From Mucilaginibacter sabulilitoris (GTDB lineage: Bacteria; Bacteroidota; Bacteroidia; Sphingobacteriales; Sphingobacteriaceae): DNA of 64,000 nucleotides. How positions within the stretch are numbered: the first letter of the stretch is position 1; each line of letters starts with the position of its first letter. Positions 51,235 through 59,331 of this stretch are shown here, piece after piece. Both the position numbers and the translations under genes were made by a program. The DNA lies in the NCBI RefSeq assembly GCF_034262375.1, contig NZ_CP139558.1:2356001-2420000 (forward strand), read 5' to 3'. The notes beneath the pieces were generated by a model that did not search any database, was not told where the DNA came from, and saw only the letters and a program-made list of their open reading frames with translations.

Positions 51235-51268
51235 AAAAAGCGCCCTGTATTATACCGGGCGCTTTTTT
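51235..51268 (+). terminator. Intrinsic terminator of the bamA-ompH unit
   Basis: aaaaagcgccc pairs with gggcgctttttt across an 11-base loop and runs into a T-tract; a classic intrinsic terminator immediately before murI. Confidence 0.9.
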
Positions 51269-51276
51269 TATTTTTG
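51269..51276 (+). promoter_or_regulatory. -7 promoter box of murI inside the terminator tail
   Basis: TATTTTTG, an exact TAnnTTTG match, overlaps the terminator T-tract and ends six bases before the murI ATG, placing the predicted transcription start on the start codon (leaderless). Confidence 0.45.
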
Positions 51277-51281
51277 TGTAT

Positions 51282-52121
51282 ATGCATCAACCTATCGGTA
51301 TTTTTGACTCGGGTTTCGGCGGTCTCACTGTTTTCAAATCAATTATAGAACAGCTTCCGGATTATGATTATATATACATAGGCGATAACGCACGCGCGCC
51401 TTACGGTAACCGCTCGTTCAATACTATTCATCAGTACACCTGGGAGTGTGTTCAATGGCTTTTTGAGCAGGGTTGCCCATTGGTTATACTCGCCTGTAAT
51501 ACCGCGTCGGCGAAAGCCCTGCGCACCATTCAGCAGCAAGACCTGAAAATAACCGACCCGGCAAAAAGAGTACTGGGTGTAATACGTTCCACAGCCGAGG
51601 TTATAGGCGATTATACAAAAACAAAGGAAATAGGGGTTCTGGGTACAAAAGGTACCGTACAGTCAGGTTCATATCTGATGGAAATACAGCATTTTTTTCC
51701 TGATATAAAAGTTTATCAGCAAGCCTGCCCGTTATGGGTACCACTTATTGAAAACGGAGAATATAATCAACCTGGCGCCGATTATTTTGTGAAATTATAC
51801 CTGGATCAGGTTATGGAGCAATCACCCAATATTGATACCATATTACTTGCATGTACGCATTATCCTCTGATACAGGAAAAAATAGAAGCTAACCTCCCTG
51901 CACATGTTAAGGTTGTGGCGCAAGGCGACATTGTGGCCAAAAGTCTTGTCGATTACCTGCAGCGACATCCAGAAATGGAAACAAAACTGAGCAAAAACGG
52001 TACCAGCGAGTTTTACACCACAACTGATGATACAGCCGATTTTGATCATCACGCCTCCATGTTTTTTTCTGCACCTGTAAAATCAACCTTCATATCGGCC
52101 AATGACCTGGTGAAGTGCTGA
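51282..52121 (+). CDS. murI: Glutamate racemase
   Basis: Cytosolic racemase of 279 residues that makes D-glutamate for peptidoglycan. Catalytic motifs are IGIFDSGFGGLTV, the first cysteine in LVILACNTASAKALR, and the second in ILLACTHYPLI. ATG 51282 is preferred to an upstream GTG at 51276, which falls in the promoter box. Confidence 0.96.
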   Translation: MHQPIGIFDSGFGGLTVFKSIIEQLPDYDYIYIGDNARAPYGNRSFNTIHQYTWECVQWLFEQGCPLVILACNTASAKALRTIQQQDLKITDPAKRVLGVIRSTAEVIGDYTKTKEIGVLGTKGTVQSGSYLMEIQHFFPDIKVYQQACPLWVPLIENGEYNQPGADYFVKLYLDQVMEQSPNIDTILLACTHYPLIQEKIEANLPAHVKVVAQGDIVAKSLVDYLQRHPEMETKLSKNGTSEFYTTTDDTADFDHHASMFFSAPVKSTFISANDLVKC

Positions 52122-52137
52122 GAGGTAGCATCCCAAT

Positions 52138-52248
52138 TTTGTCTGAACCATGATTAAACAGATTTTCGGATTTATAGAGTTTTTATCTTCTGACTGAAAA
52201 TTTAAATCATGGAAATCCTTTAATCCCATAAATCTGGGTTCAGACAAA
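52138..52248 (+). repeat. Terminal-inverted-repeat element, copy B (111 bp)
   Basis: Ends tttgtctgaa and ttcagacaaa match those of copy A (36913-37020), and the interior aligns to the reverse complement of copy A over most of its length. It lies between murI and nuoH, 16 bases after the murI stop. Confidence 0.85.
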
Positions 52249-52312
52249 TATTTACCCACAATTCCCACCAACTTAATATAACTTACCGCCCCAAAAATAT
52301 TGTAACATTTAG

Positions 52313-52320
52313 TAAGTTTG
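52313..52320 (+). promoter_or_regulatory. -7 promoter box for the nuo operon
   Basis: TAAGTTTG, an exact TAnnTTTG match, 20 bases before the nuoH TTG start; implies a leader of about 15 nt. No clear -33 element. Confidence 0.5.
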
Positions 52321-52340
52321 CAGTTAAAGCAAACGGGCCC

Positions 52341-53411
52341 TTGAATTCTTATATTATATATTTTGTTGTAGCTGTTGGGTTGTTTAGTTTTTCGGCCTTT
52401 TTTGCGCTGTTTGGTGTTTATGCCGAGCGTAAAATTTCAGCATTTATTCAAGACAGGCTTGGCCCTACCGAAACGGGTAAGTTTGGTTCGCTACAAACCC
52501 TGGCCGATATATTGAAGATGATCCAGAAAGAGCTGATCATACCGGCAGCTGCTGATAAATGGCTGTTTATGCTGGCTCCGGCGGTAATTTTTATTGCCGT
52601 TTATATGGGCTTTGCCGCCCTGCCCTGGGCGCCGGGCCTTATCCCCTCAAAAATAAACCTGGGTATATACTATATTTTTGCTATCATATCTGTAGAAACC
52701 CTCGGCATCCTGATGGCGGGCTGGGGATCTAATAATAAATATTCTATTTTAGGCGCAATGCGCTCCGCAGCACAGATCATTTCGTATGAGATACCCGCCG
52801 GTTTTGCTATTATATCCGTAGTAATGATAGCTCAAACGCTCGATTTGCAGCAGGTAGCCGTGCAACAAGGTGTTTTAGCCGGGGAGAAAATAAAGTTTGC
52901 CGGTTTTTGGGATGTATCATCAATAGGTGGTTTTTTTAGCTGGAACATATTCCGGGCGCCGCACCTGATCATCGCGTTTGTTATTTATTTCATCGCCTCA
53001 CTGGCCGAAAGTAACAGGGCTCCGTTTGATATACCCGAAGCAGAATCCGAACTGGTAGCAGGTTTCCATACCGAATTTACAGGCATCAGGTTCGCGCTGG
53101 TATTTTTGGCCGAATATTCCATGATGTTCCTGGTATCTATGATAGGGGTGATTTTGTTTTTAGGTGCCTGGAATACACCACTGCCTAATATAGGATCAGT
53201 ACATTTGGCTACCTGGACAACTGGCATGGCCTGGGGTATTTTATGGGTAAGCCTTAAGACACTTGCATTGGTTGGCGTACAAATGTGGATCAGGTGGACA
53301 TTACCCCGTTTTCGGGTTGACCAGCTCATGAACCTTTGCTGGAAAGTATTAACCCCGATGGCATTTTTATGCATGCTGATATCGGGCGCGTGGCGGCTGT
53401 GGCTGATGTGA
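52341..53411 (+). CDS. nuoH: NADH-quinone oxidoreductase subunit H
   Basis: Membrane subunit of complex I, 356 residues, quinone-site region. VYAERKISAFIQDRLGPTETG and the later ESNRAPFDIPEAESELVAGFHTEF are the NuoH signatures, with eight or nine membrane segments. The start is TTG at 52341; no in-frame ATG fits upstream. It is preceded by a repeat and promoter, so it opens the operon here; nuoA-G are not in the window. Confidence 0.95.
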   Translation: MNSYIIYFVVAVGLFSFSAFFALFGVYAERKISAFIQDRLGPTETGKFGSLQTLADILKMIQKELIIPAAADKWLFMLAPAVIFIAVYMGFAALPWAPGLIPSKINLGIYYIFAIISVETLGILMAGWGSNNKYSILGAMRSAAQIISYEIPAGFAIISVVMIAQTLDLQQVAVQQGVLAGEKIKFAGFWDVSSIGGFFSWNIFRAPHLIIAFVIYFIASLAESNRAPFDIPEAESELVAGFHTEFTGIRFALVFLAEYSMMFLVSMIGVILFLGAWNTPLPNIGSVHLATWTTGMAWGILWVSLKTLALVGVQMWIRWTLPRFRVDQLMNLCWKVLTPMAFLCMLISGAWRLWLM

Positions 53412-53499
53412 TTTTGGAGAGCAAGACGAAGGACTGAAGGATAAAAGATAGAGTTAAGAGAAAAGTATCAAGATATAAGACAAGAAAAATAAAATAGAT

Positions 53500-53543
53500 A
53501 ATCGTGGTAATCCCTGAATCCCACAAATCGTGGTTCAGACAAA
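53500..53543 (+). repeat. Truncated copy C of the terminal-inverted-repeat element
   Basis: About 44 bases (aatcgtggtaatccctgaat ... ggttcagacaaa) that match the right half of copy B. The left half is absent or unrecognisable. It lies between nuoH and nuoI. Confidence 0.65.
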
Positions 53544-53574
53544 AAATCAACATAATCGAACAAATCAACGGTCA

Positions 53575-54162
53575 ATGTTTAAAAGAGTAATTAGCGGCTT
53601 CACTACTGCATGGAAAGGTTTAACCCTTACCGTGAAGCATCTGTTTGCATCAAACGCTGACCGGAAGATTATTACTGTGAGCGACAGCAATTACTTTAAA
53701 CAACTGGAAGGCACCAATACTATACAATATCCCAAACAAGAGCTACCTGTGCCCGAAGTGGGCCGTTATCAACTGGATGTGGAAATGGATGATTGCATAG
53801 TATGCGATTTGTGTGCCAAAGTATGTCCGGTTAATTGTATTGATATTGAATCGATAAAAGCTACGGAAGCCATTGGGCAAACATCCGATGGTACAACCAA
53901 GCGTTTATATGCTGCTAAGTTTGATATTGATATGGCCAAGTGTATGTATTGCGGCTTGTGTACCATTGTGTGCCCTACGGAATGCATCACCATGACTAAC
54001 CAGTATGATAAAACGGTGTTTCAATTAAGCGATCTTACTTACCAGTTTTCAGATATGTCGCCCGAAGACGCTGCTGAAAAACGCGCACTATTTGATAAAC
54101 AGCAAGCCGAAAAACAGGCGGCTAAGCTGGCGGCCATGCAAAAGAAGGAGGGAGGAGCATGA
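53575..54162 (+). CDS. nuoI: NADH-quinone oxidoreductase subunit I
   Basis: Peripheral subunit of complex I with two 4Fe-4S clusters, 195 residues. The cluster motifs are CIVCDLCAKVCPVNC and CMYCGLCTIVCPTEC. The start is taken at ATG 53575 (MFKRVISGFTTAWKG); an upstream ATG at 53530 lies in and just after repeat copy C and gives an unrelated leader. The stop overlaps nuoJ (ATGA). Confidence 0.95.
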   Translation: MFKRVISGFTTAWKGLTLTVKHLFASNADRKIITVSDSNYFKQLEGTNTIQYPKQELPVPEVGRYQLDVEMDDCIVCDLCAKVCPVNCIDIESIKATEAIGQTSDGTTKRLYAAKFDIDMAKCMYCGLCTIVCPTECITMTNQYDKTVFQLSDLTYQFSDMSPEDAAEKRALFDKQQAEKQAAKLAAMQKKEGGA

Positions 54163-54707
54163 CTTTGATCCGGATACTCTTTTATTTCCTGAGCCTTATT
54201 GCCATTGCCTCGGCTTTATACGCGGCTGCCAGCAAGAACCTGGTGCGAAGTATATTTGTATTTTTTATAACTCTTTTTTCATTAGCTGGATTATATGTGC
54301 TGGCCTTGGCCGATTTTGTGGCCGTAACCCAGGTAGTGATATACGTAGGGGGCATATTAGTACTCATCCTTTTTGCTTTTATGTTATCGGGTAAAGAAAC
54401 ATTGAATGTTTTACAAAAGCAGGAAGGGAGGTTCTTAAGCATTAATAAATTACCTGCCTTACTGTTAGCCGGATTATTCTTCATTGTACTGATCAATGTA
54501 GTTTTTAAAGCCGATGCAGATAACCTACAATGGGTTAAAGAATCTATCAGTCTTAAAAATGAGATAACTCCGAATGTTGTCATGATTGATAACATCGGTG
54601 TTAATTTAATGACCCGCTATCTGCTGCCTTTTGAGGCAATATCTGTTTTATTATTGATGGCATTGGTTGGGGCGGCCCACCTGTCGCGCAAGGAGGGCAA
54701 GGTATGA
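54159..54707 (+). CDS. nuoJ: NADH-quinone oxidoreductase subunit J
   Basis: Hydrophobic complex I subunit of 182 residues with five membrane helices; VAVTQVVIYVGGILVLILFAFML is the conserved third helix. It overlaps nuoI by four bases and nuoK by four bases, showing tight translational coupling. Confidence 0.94.
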   Translation: MTLIRILFYFLSLIAIASALYAAASKNLVRSIFVFFITLFSLAGLYVLALADFVAVTQVVIYVGGILVLILFAFMLSGKETLNVLQKQEGRFLSINKLPALLLAGLFFIVLINVVFKADADNLQWVKESISLKNEITPNVVMIDNIGVNLMTRYLLPFEAISVLLLMALVGAAHLSRKEGKV

Positions 54708-55009
54708 TATCACTAACCGATTTTCTGATAGTAAGCGTGGCGCTCTTTTGTATCGGTTTGTACATGATTGTAACAAAACGCAACGCCATACAAATACTGA
54801 TAGGCATTGAACTGATATTGAATGCTGCCATTTTAAACCTGGTGGCCTTTGGAAAATACGATAAGGCAAACAACAGCGGACAAATCTTTGCACTGTTTGC
54901 CATTGTACTGGCCGCGGCCACAACAGCTGTAGCACTGGCCATTATACTGAATGTTTACAGGAGGTATAAAACCATTGATCCGAATGATATTAATAAGCTC
55001 AGGGATTGA
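54704..55009 (+). CDS. nuoK: NADH-quinone oxidoreductase subunit K
   Basis: Small complex I membrane subunit, 101 residues, three helices, with the conserved glutamate helix IQILIGIELILNAAILNLVAF. Overlaps nuoJ by four bases. Length is normal. Confidence 0.95.
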   Translation: MISLTDFLIVSVALFCIGLYMIVTKRNAIQILIGIELILNAAILNLVAFGKYDKANNSGQIFALFAIVLAAATTAVALAIILNVYRRYKTIDPNDINKLRD

Positions 55010-55011
55010 GG

Positions 55012-55536
55012 ATGAAAAAGCTGGTTCTTATATGTTGCTGGGTTTGCGCCTTTAATTATGTGTCTGCACAGACAATTGATACTTTAAAAAAGGTTGCTGA
55101 TTTAGAATCAGCTGTTGGTGAAAATGCTGTTTATGTTATAGATGGGAAGATATCTGATAAAAAAATAGATGGGCTCGATCCTAATGACATCCTTAATATA
55201 GACATTTTAAAAAAAGATACAACCTCAACGTTTGAGGGTGTTGCAAGACATAATACAGTTATAATTACAACCAAAGGTTTTGCCATTTTTCAATATCAGA
55301 AAAAGTTAAAATCTTTTTCCGATGAGTATAAAAATTATCTAAAATCAAACAAGGGAAATGATTCTAAATTAGTCTACCTTTTTGATGGCAGGCCGTTGGA
55401 TGAAGACGATGATAAAAAGATTAAATTTTTATATGATATTCCTCAAGACAAAATACAAAAAGTAATTTTTGAAAATGTGCTTTATAAAAATATGCTTAAT
55501 AATAAAAACCAAATTTTAATTATTATCACCAAATAA
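55012..55536 (+). CDS. Exported protein with TonB-receptor plug-like motif, unknown
   Basis: I know no family for this 174-residue product. It has a signal peptide (LVLICCWVCAFNYVSAQ) and then ENAVYVIDGKISDKKIDGLDPNDILNIDILK, followed after about 15 residues by NTVIITTKG: this pattern (xIDG, LDPNDI, DILK, VIITTK) resembles the plug start of SusC/TonB-dependent receptors, without a barrel. The second half (YLFDGRPLDEDDDKKIKF) partly repeats the first (an internal VxxDG duplication). It sits two bases after nuoK and one base before nuoL, inside the nuo operon. Confidence 0.6.
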   Translation: MKKLVLICCWVCAFNYVSAQTIDTLKKVADLESAVGENAVYVIDGKISDKKIDGLDPNDILNIDILKKDTTSTFEGVARHNTVIITTKGFAIFQYQKKLKSFSDEYKNYLKSNKGNDSKLVYLFDGRPLDEDDDKKIKFLYDIPQDKIQKVIFENVLYKNMLNNKNQILIIITK

Positions 55537-55537
55537 A

Positions 55538-57592
55538 TTGGAAGACTTTTTACATTCCATACAAAACTTAAACTACACGATTGGAGCGGTTGCTTTACCG
55601 TTGCTGGCTGCTTTAATAAACTATTGCCTGCCGGTAAAAAGCAAGGCGGCGGGCTGGGTGTCGACAATTGCTATATTATTGAGTTGTATTCTATCGGCCA
55701 AAGTATTTGCCGGAGTGTGGAATAATCACCCGGTACATGCGCAACACATCTGGTTTACCATTGGCAAAACCGAGGTTTTTGCGGGTATATTGCTGAATAA
55801 CCTTTCGGTATTAATGTTATTATTAGTGTCGGTTATTGCCTTACCGGTGCATATATATTCTACAGCCTACATGAAGCACGATGTTAGGTACAGCCGATAT
55901 TTTACCTATCTCAGTTTCTTTTGTTTCAGTATGCTGGCTTTGGTTGTTGTGGATAGCATGGTGCTGTTCTACGCATGCTGGGAACTGGTTGGCTTTTCGT
56001 CATACTTGCTTATTGGTTTTTGGTTCACCCGTAATAAGGCTGTGCAGGCAAACAAAAAGGCCTTTATCATGAACCGTATTGGTGATATTGGTTTGCTTAC
56101 GGCAATTATTATCTTGTTTGCACAGTATCACACGTTTGATATTACTGAGCTATTTGGTGATAAGGGATTGATAACACAGTCGGTAGTAAAAGATGGTTTG
56201 TGGATTGCCCCTACTGGGCAAATACCTGCGCTTTGGCAATATATAGCCTGCGGAGGTGTCTTTTTAGCCGTTGCGGCCAAATCGGCACAATTTCCTTTAC
56301 ATACCTGGCTTCCCGATGCTATGGAAGGGCCCACTTCGGTATCGGCACTCATTCACGCTGCAACCATGGTAGCGGCCGGTGTATTTTTATTGGGTAGGGT
56401 TTATCCAATGTTCACTGAAACGGAATTAACAGTGCTGGCGGTTATCGGATGCTTAACGGCATTCATGGCTGCCACTATCGCCCTCACGCAAAATGATCTG
56501 AAACGCATCCTGGCTTATTCTACCATATCGCAGTTGGGCTTTATGATATTGGCAATGGGAGTGGGCGCCTATGCCTCGTCGCTGTTCCATCTGGCTACAC
56601 ACGCGTTTTTTAAATGTTTGCTGTTTTTAATAGCGGGTATCGTGATCCACGAAATGCAGCACATTAAGGAGGATAACAACCTTAATATCGATCCGCAGGA
56701 TATTTCAAACATGGGCGGGCTGCGCAAAAAATTGCCACTTACTTTTATTGCTGTTATAATTGGCAGTTTGGCGCTTGTTGGTTTGCCGCTTACCTCGGGC
56801 TACCTGTCAAAAGATGGCATCCTGATACAAGCATTTGAATGGAGCGGGCATCATAACGCGTGGTTTAAAACAGTGCCTTTACTGGCTTTGTTTACCAGCT
56901 GGCTTACCGCTTTTTATGTAGCCAGGCTGGTTGTTAAAGTTTTCTTTGGCGAGTTCAGGCTGTTGAAAAGCAATCCCGATATTAAATTGCACATTACAGA
57001 TGGGGACTGGCAATATAAATTGCCTTTGATATTATTAGCAGCCTGCAGTTTGTTCCCTTTGTTTTCGCTGCATCCTTTTTCGTATGAACATGCCTGGTTA
57101 TTTAATGGTTTAAAATCTACCCTGGCTATGGAATCAGAAAGTATATATCATACGGTGGTACCTGTAGCGGTGAATATTATAAGTTTGTTTGTGCTTTATG
57201 CTGCTTATATCATTTATGTAAAGCCAAATCGTTTCTCTTTCCCCCAAACCGGGTTTTTTTATCGGTTGTCATACAATCAATGGTACATTGATACTCTTTA
57301 CAAACGTGTTATCGTGAAGCCGTTGGTAAGATTTGGAAGTACCTGTTTTTGGGTCGACCGCCGTGTTATTGATGGTTTTTTACATCTGGTTACACGTATA
57401 AGCGGTTATACGGCCAAATTTGCCTCCTGGTCAGATCAACATATTGTTGACGGCTTTTTGCATTTTTTGGCTTCAATAGTACAAAGTATTGGCAATTTTG
57501 CACGTAAATTTCAAAGCGGTAAAGTACAATACTACTTATTTAGTATGCTTGTGATTGTGCTGGCCCTGTTTATTTTAAAAATACTGATCTGA
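55538..57592 (+). CDS. nuoL: NADH-quinone oxidoreductase subunit L
   Basis: Antiporter-like complex I subunit, 684 residues, with about 16 membrane segments. Signatures are HTWLPDAMEGPTSVSALIHAATMVAAG, LKRILAYSTISQLGFM and KDGILIQAF. Starts with TTG at 55538, one base after the plug-like gene; no ATG fits better. The long lateral helix region is in the C-terminal 150 residues. Confidence 0.95.
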   Translation: MEDFLHSIQNLNYTIGAVALPLLAALINYCLPVKSKAAGWVSTIAILLSCILSAKVFAGVWNNHPVHAQHIWFTIGKTEVFAGILLNNLSVLMLLLVSVIALPVHIYSTAYMKHDVRYSRYFTYLSFFCFSMLALVVVDSMVLFYACWELVGFSSYLLIGFWFTRNKAVQANKKAFIMNRIGDIGLLTAIIILFAQYHTFDITELFGDKGLITQSVVKDGLWIAPTGQIPALWQYIACGGVFLAVAAKSAQFPLHTWLPDAMEGPTSVSALIHAATMVAAGVFLLGRVYPMFTETELTVLAVIGCLTAFMAATIALTQNDLKRILAYSTISQLGFMILAMGVGAYASSLFHLATHAFFKCLLFLIAGIVIHEMQHIKEDNNLNIDPQDISNMGGLRKKLPLTFIAVIIGSLALVGLPLTSGYLSKDGILIQAFEWSGHHNAWFKTVPLLALFTSWLTAFYVARLVVKVFFGEFRLLKSNPDIKLHITDGDWQYKLPLILLAACSLFPLFSLHPFSYEHAWLFNGLKSTLAMESESIYHTVVPVAVNIISLFVLYAAYIIYVKPNRFSFPQTGFFYRLSYNQWYIDTLYKRVIVKPLVRFGSTCFWVDRRVIDGFLHLVTRISGYTAKFASWSDQHIVDGFLHFLASIVQSIGNFARKFQSGKVQYYLFSMLVIVLALFILKILI

Positions 57593-57597
57593 ACCTG

Positions 57598-59202
57598 ATG
57601 AATATATTAACCTTACTCTTACTCATACCTGTACTGTTTGGCATTATCATCATGCTGCTGCCATCGTCATTGCGCGGCAGTTTTAAATATCTTACGCTGC
57701 TGGCTACATTGATACAACTGGGTATCAGTGTATGGATGTATCTGCATTTTAAAACAGGGGCAGCTTATGGAGGCATTAATCACGAAGAGCAGTACCAGTT
57801 TGTACAAAAGCTCCCCTGGATTTCGCTTAACTTGGGCAGCATGGGCAAAATGCAGATAGACTATTTTGTAGGGATTGATGGGATGTCTATCACCCTGCTG
57901 GTCATGACATCGCTGGTAATGGTTATCGCGGCCCTTTCGTCATGGGAAATTAAGAGTAACCTTAAAGGTTTCTTCCTGCTGTTTTTGTTGTTAAATATGG
58001 CAGTGATCGGTGTTTTCTGCGCATTGGACTTCTTCCTGTTCTACCTGTTTTATGAGTTGATGTTATTGCCTTTATATTTCCTGATAGGTATGTGGGGCGG
58101 AGCGCGAAGGGAATACGCGGCAATCAAGTTTTTCCTGTATACGTTGTTTGGGTCGGTGTTTATGCTGCTGGTGATGGTAGGTTTATATCTTTCCGTTACC
58201 GACCCTGTTACGGGTAACCATACGTTTAACATAGTGCAAATGATGAACCCTGCTAACTACAATGCGCAATCTGTATTTGCCGTTGCGGGGCATCAAACCT
58301 TGTTGGGCATGCCTGCCAGAACGGTTGGTTTTGTGGTATTGTTTATTGCTTTTGCTATTAAGGTACCCGTGGTACCGCTGCACACCTGGCTGCCCGATGC
58401 GCACGTTGAAGCACCAACACCGGTATCTATCATACTGGCTGGTATCCTGCTCAAAATAGGTGGTTATGGTATTATACGTATTTGTTTAGGTATTTTCCCG
58501 GATGTTGCCACTACCGGTGCTTTCTGGTTAGGTTTGTTAGGGGTTATTTCCATTTTATACGGCGCGTTCAACGCCTTGGCCCAGCGCGATTTGAAACGGA
58601 TGATCGCTTATTCTTCCGTGTCGCACATGGGGTTTGTGCTGTTGGGTATCGCGTCACAAACTGCCGAGGGCGTCAGCGGCGCGGTAATGCAAATGGTGAG
58701 TCACGGGTTTTTATCAACCATGCTGTTCTTTTTGGTTGGGGTATTGTACAATCGGGTACACGACAGGGGTATTAACCACTTCAGAGGACTGGGTAACCTG
58801 ATGCCAAAATATACTGCCTTTGTAATGATAGCGTTTTTTGCGTCACTTGGATTGCCTGGCTTTTCGGCATTTGTGGCCGAAGCATTTTCGCTAACCGGCG
58901 CATTTAAATCGCCAACGGTAAATGGCTTGTTACCTTATTGGATGGCTGTTTGCGGTGCGGTGGGTATTTTGCTAAGCGCAGCCTATTTTTTATGGACGCT
59001 GCAGCGCATGTTTTTCGGTACAGAGTCGCTAAAAGGGGGCGCTGTTTGGAAAATCGCTTTGACCGACCTCAATCTGCGCGAGAAACTTACGCTGGCACCG
59101 CTGGCTATAATTGCCCTGGCATTAGGTATTATGCCATCGCTGGTTTTTGATAAAATCAATGATTCGGTACTCATGCTCATCCAGTTTTTACAGCTTAAAT
59201 AA
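57598..59202 (+). CDS. nuoM: NADH-quinone oxidoreductase subunit M
   Basis: Antiporter-like complex I subunit, 534 residues, about 14 membrane segments. FIAFAIKVPVVPLHTWLPDAHVEAPTPVS and DLKRMIAYSSVSHMGFVLLG are the family signatures, with the conserved membrane Lys and Glu. Spacing from nuoL is five bases. Confidence 0.96.
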   Translation: MNILTLLLLIPVLFGIIIMLLPSSLRGSFKYLTLLATLIQLGISVWMYLHFKTGAAYGGINHEEQYQFVQKLPWISLNLGSMGKMQIDYFVGIDGMSITLLVMTSLVMVIAALSSWEIKSNLKGFFLLFLLLNMAVIGVFCALDFFLFYLFYELMLLPLYFLIGMWGGARREYAAIKFFLYTLFGSVFMLLVMVGLYLSVTDPVTGNHTFNIVQMMNPANYNAQSVFAVAGHQTLLGMPARTVGFVVLFIAFAIKVPVVPLHTWLPDAHVEAPTPVSIILAGILLKIGGYGIIRICLGIFPDVATTGAFWLGLLGVISILYGAFNALAQRDLKRMIAYSSVSHMGFVLLGIASQTAEGVSGAVMQMVSHGFLSTMLFFLVGVLYNRVHDRGINHFRGLGNLMPKYTAFVMIAFFASLGLPGFSAFVAEAFSLTGAFKSPTVNGLLPYWMAVCGAVGILLSAAYFLWTLQRMFFGTESLKGGAVWKIALTDLNLREKLTLAPLAIIALALGIMPSLVFDKINDSVLMLIQFLQLK

Positions 59203-59331
59203 AAAATAGTGTTTCAACATAAATACGTTTATGGAAAAGTGCATACCAGTGCATCTTTAATTTACTCATCCTCCGGTTTAGGGCATGGCATGAGTGAACT
59301 AACAAATGGTATGTATTTAACTGAAAGTATT

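Noticed and set aside
53530..53574. Longer nuoI start at 53530
   Set aside because: It begins within and just after repeat copy C and adds a sequence unlike NuoI; 53575 fits the family.
54182..54595. 137-codon open frame antisense to nuoJ
   Set aside because: Mirror of a real, overlapping, tightly coupled membrane gene; no independent support.
59209..59331. Longer start of the MuiA-like gene from GTG 59209
   Set aside because: It lacks a signal peptide, whereas the ATG at 59332 gives a clean one.
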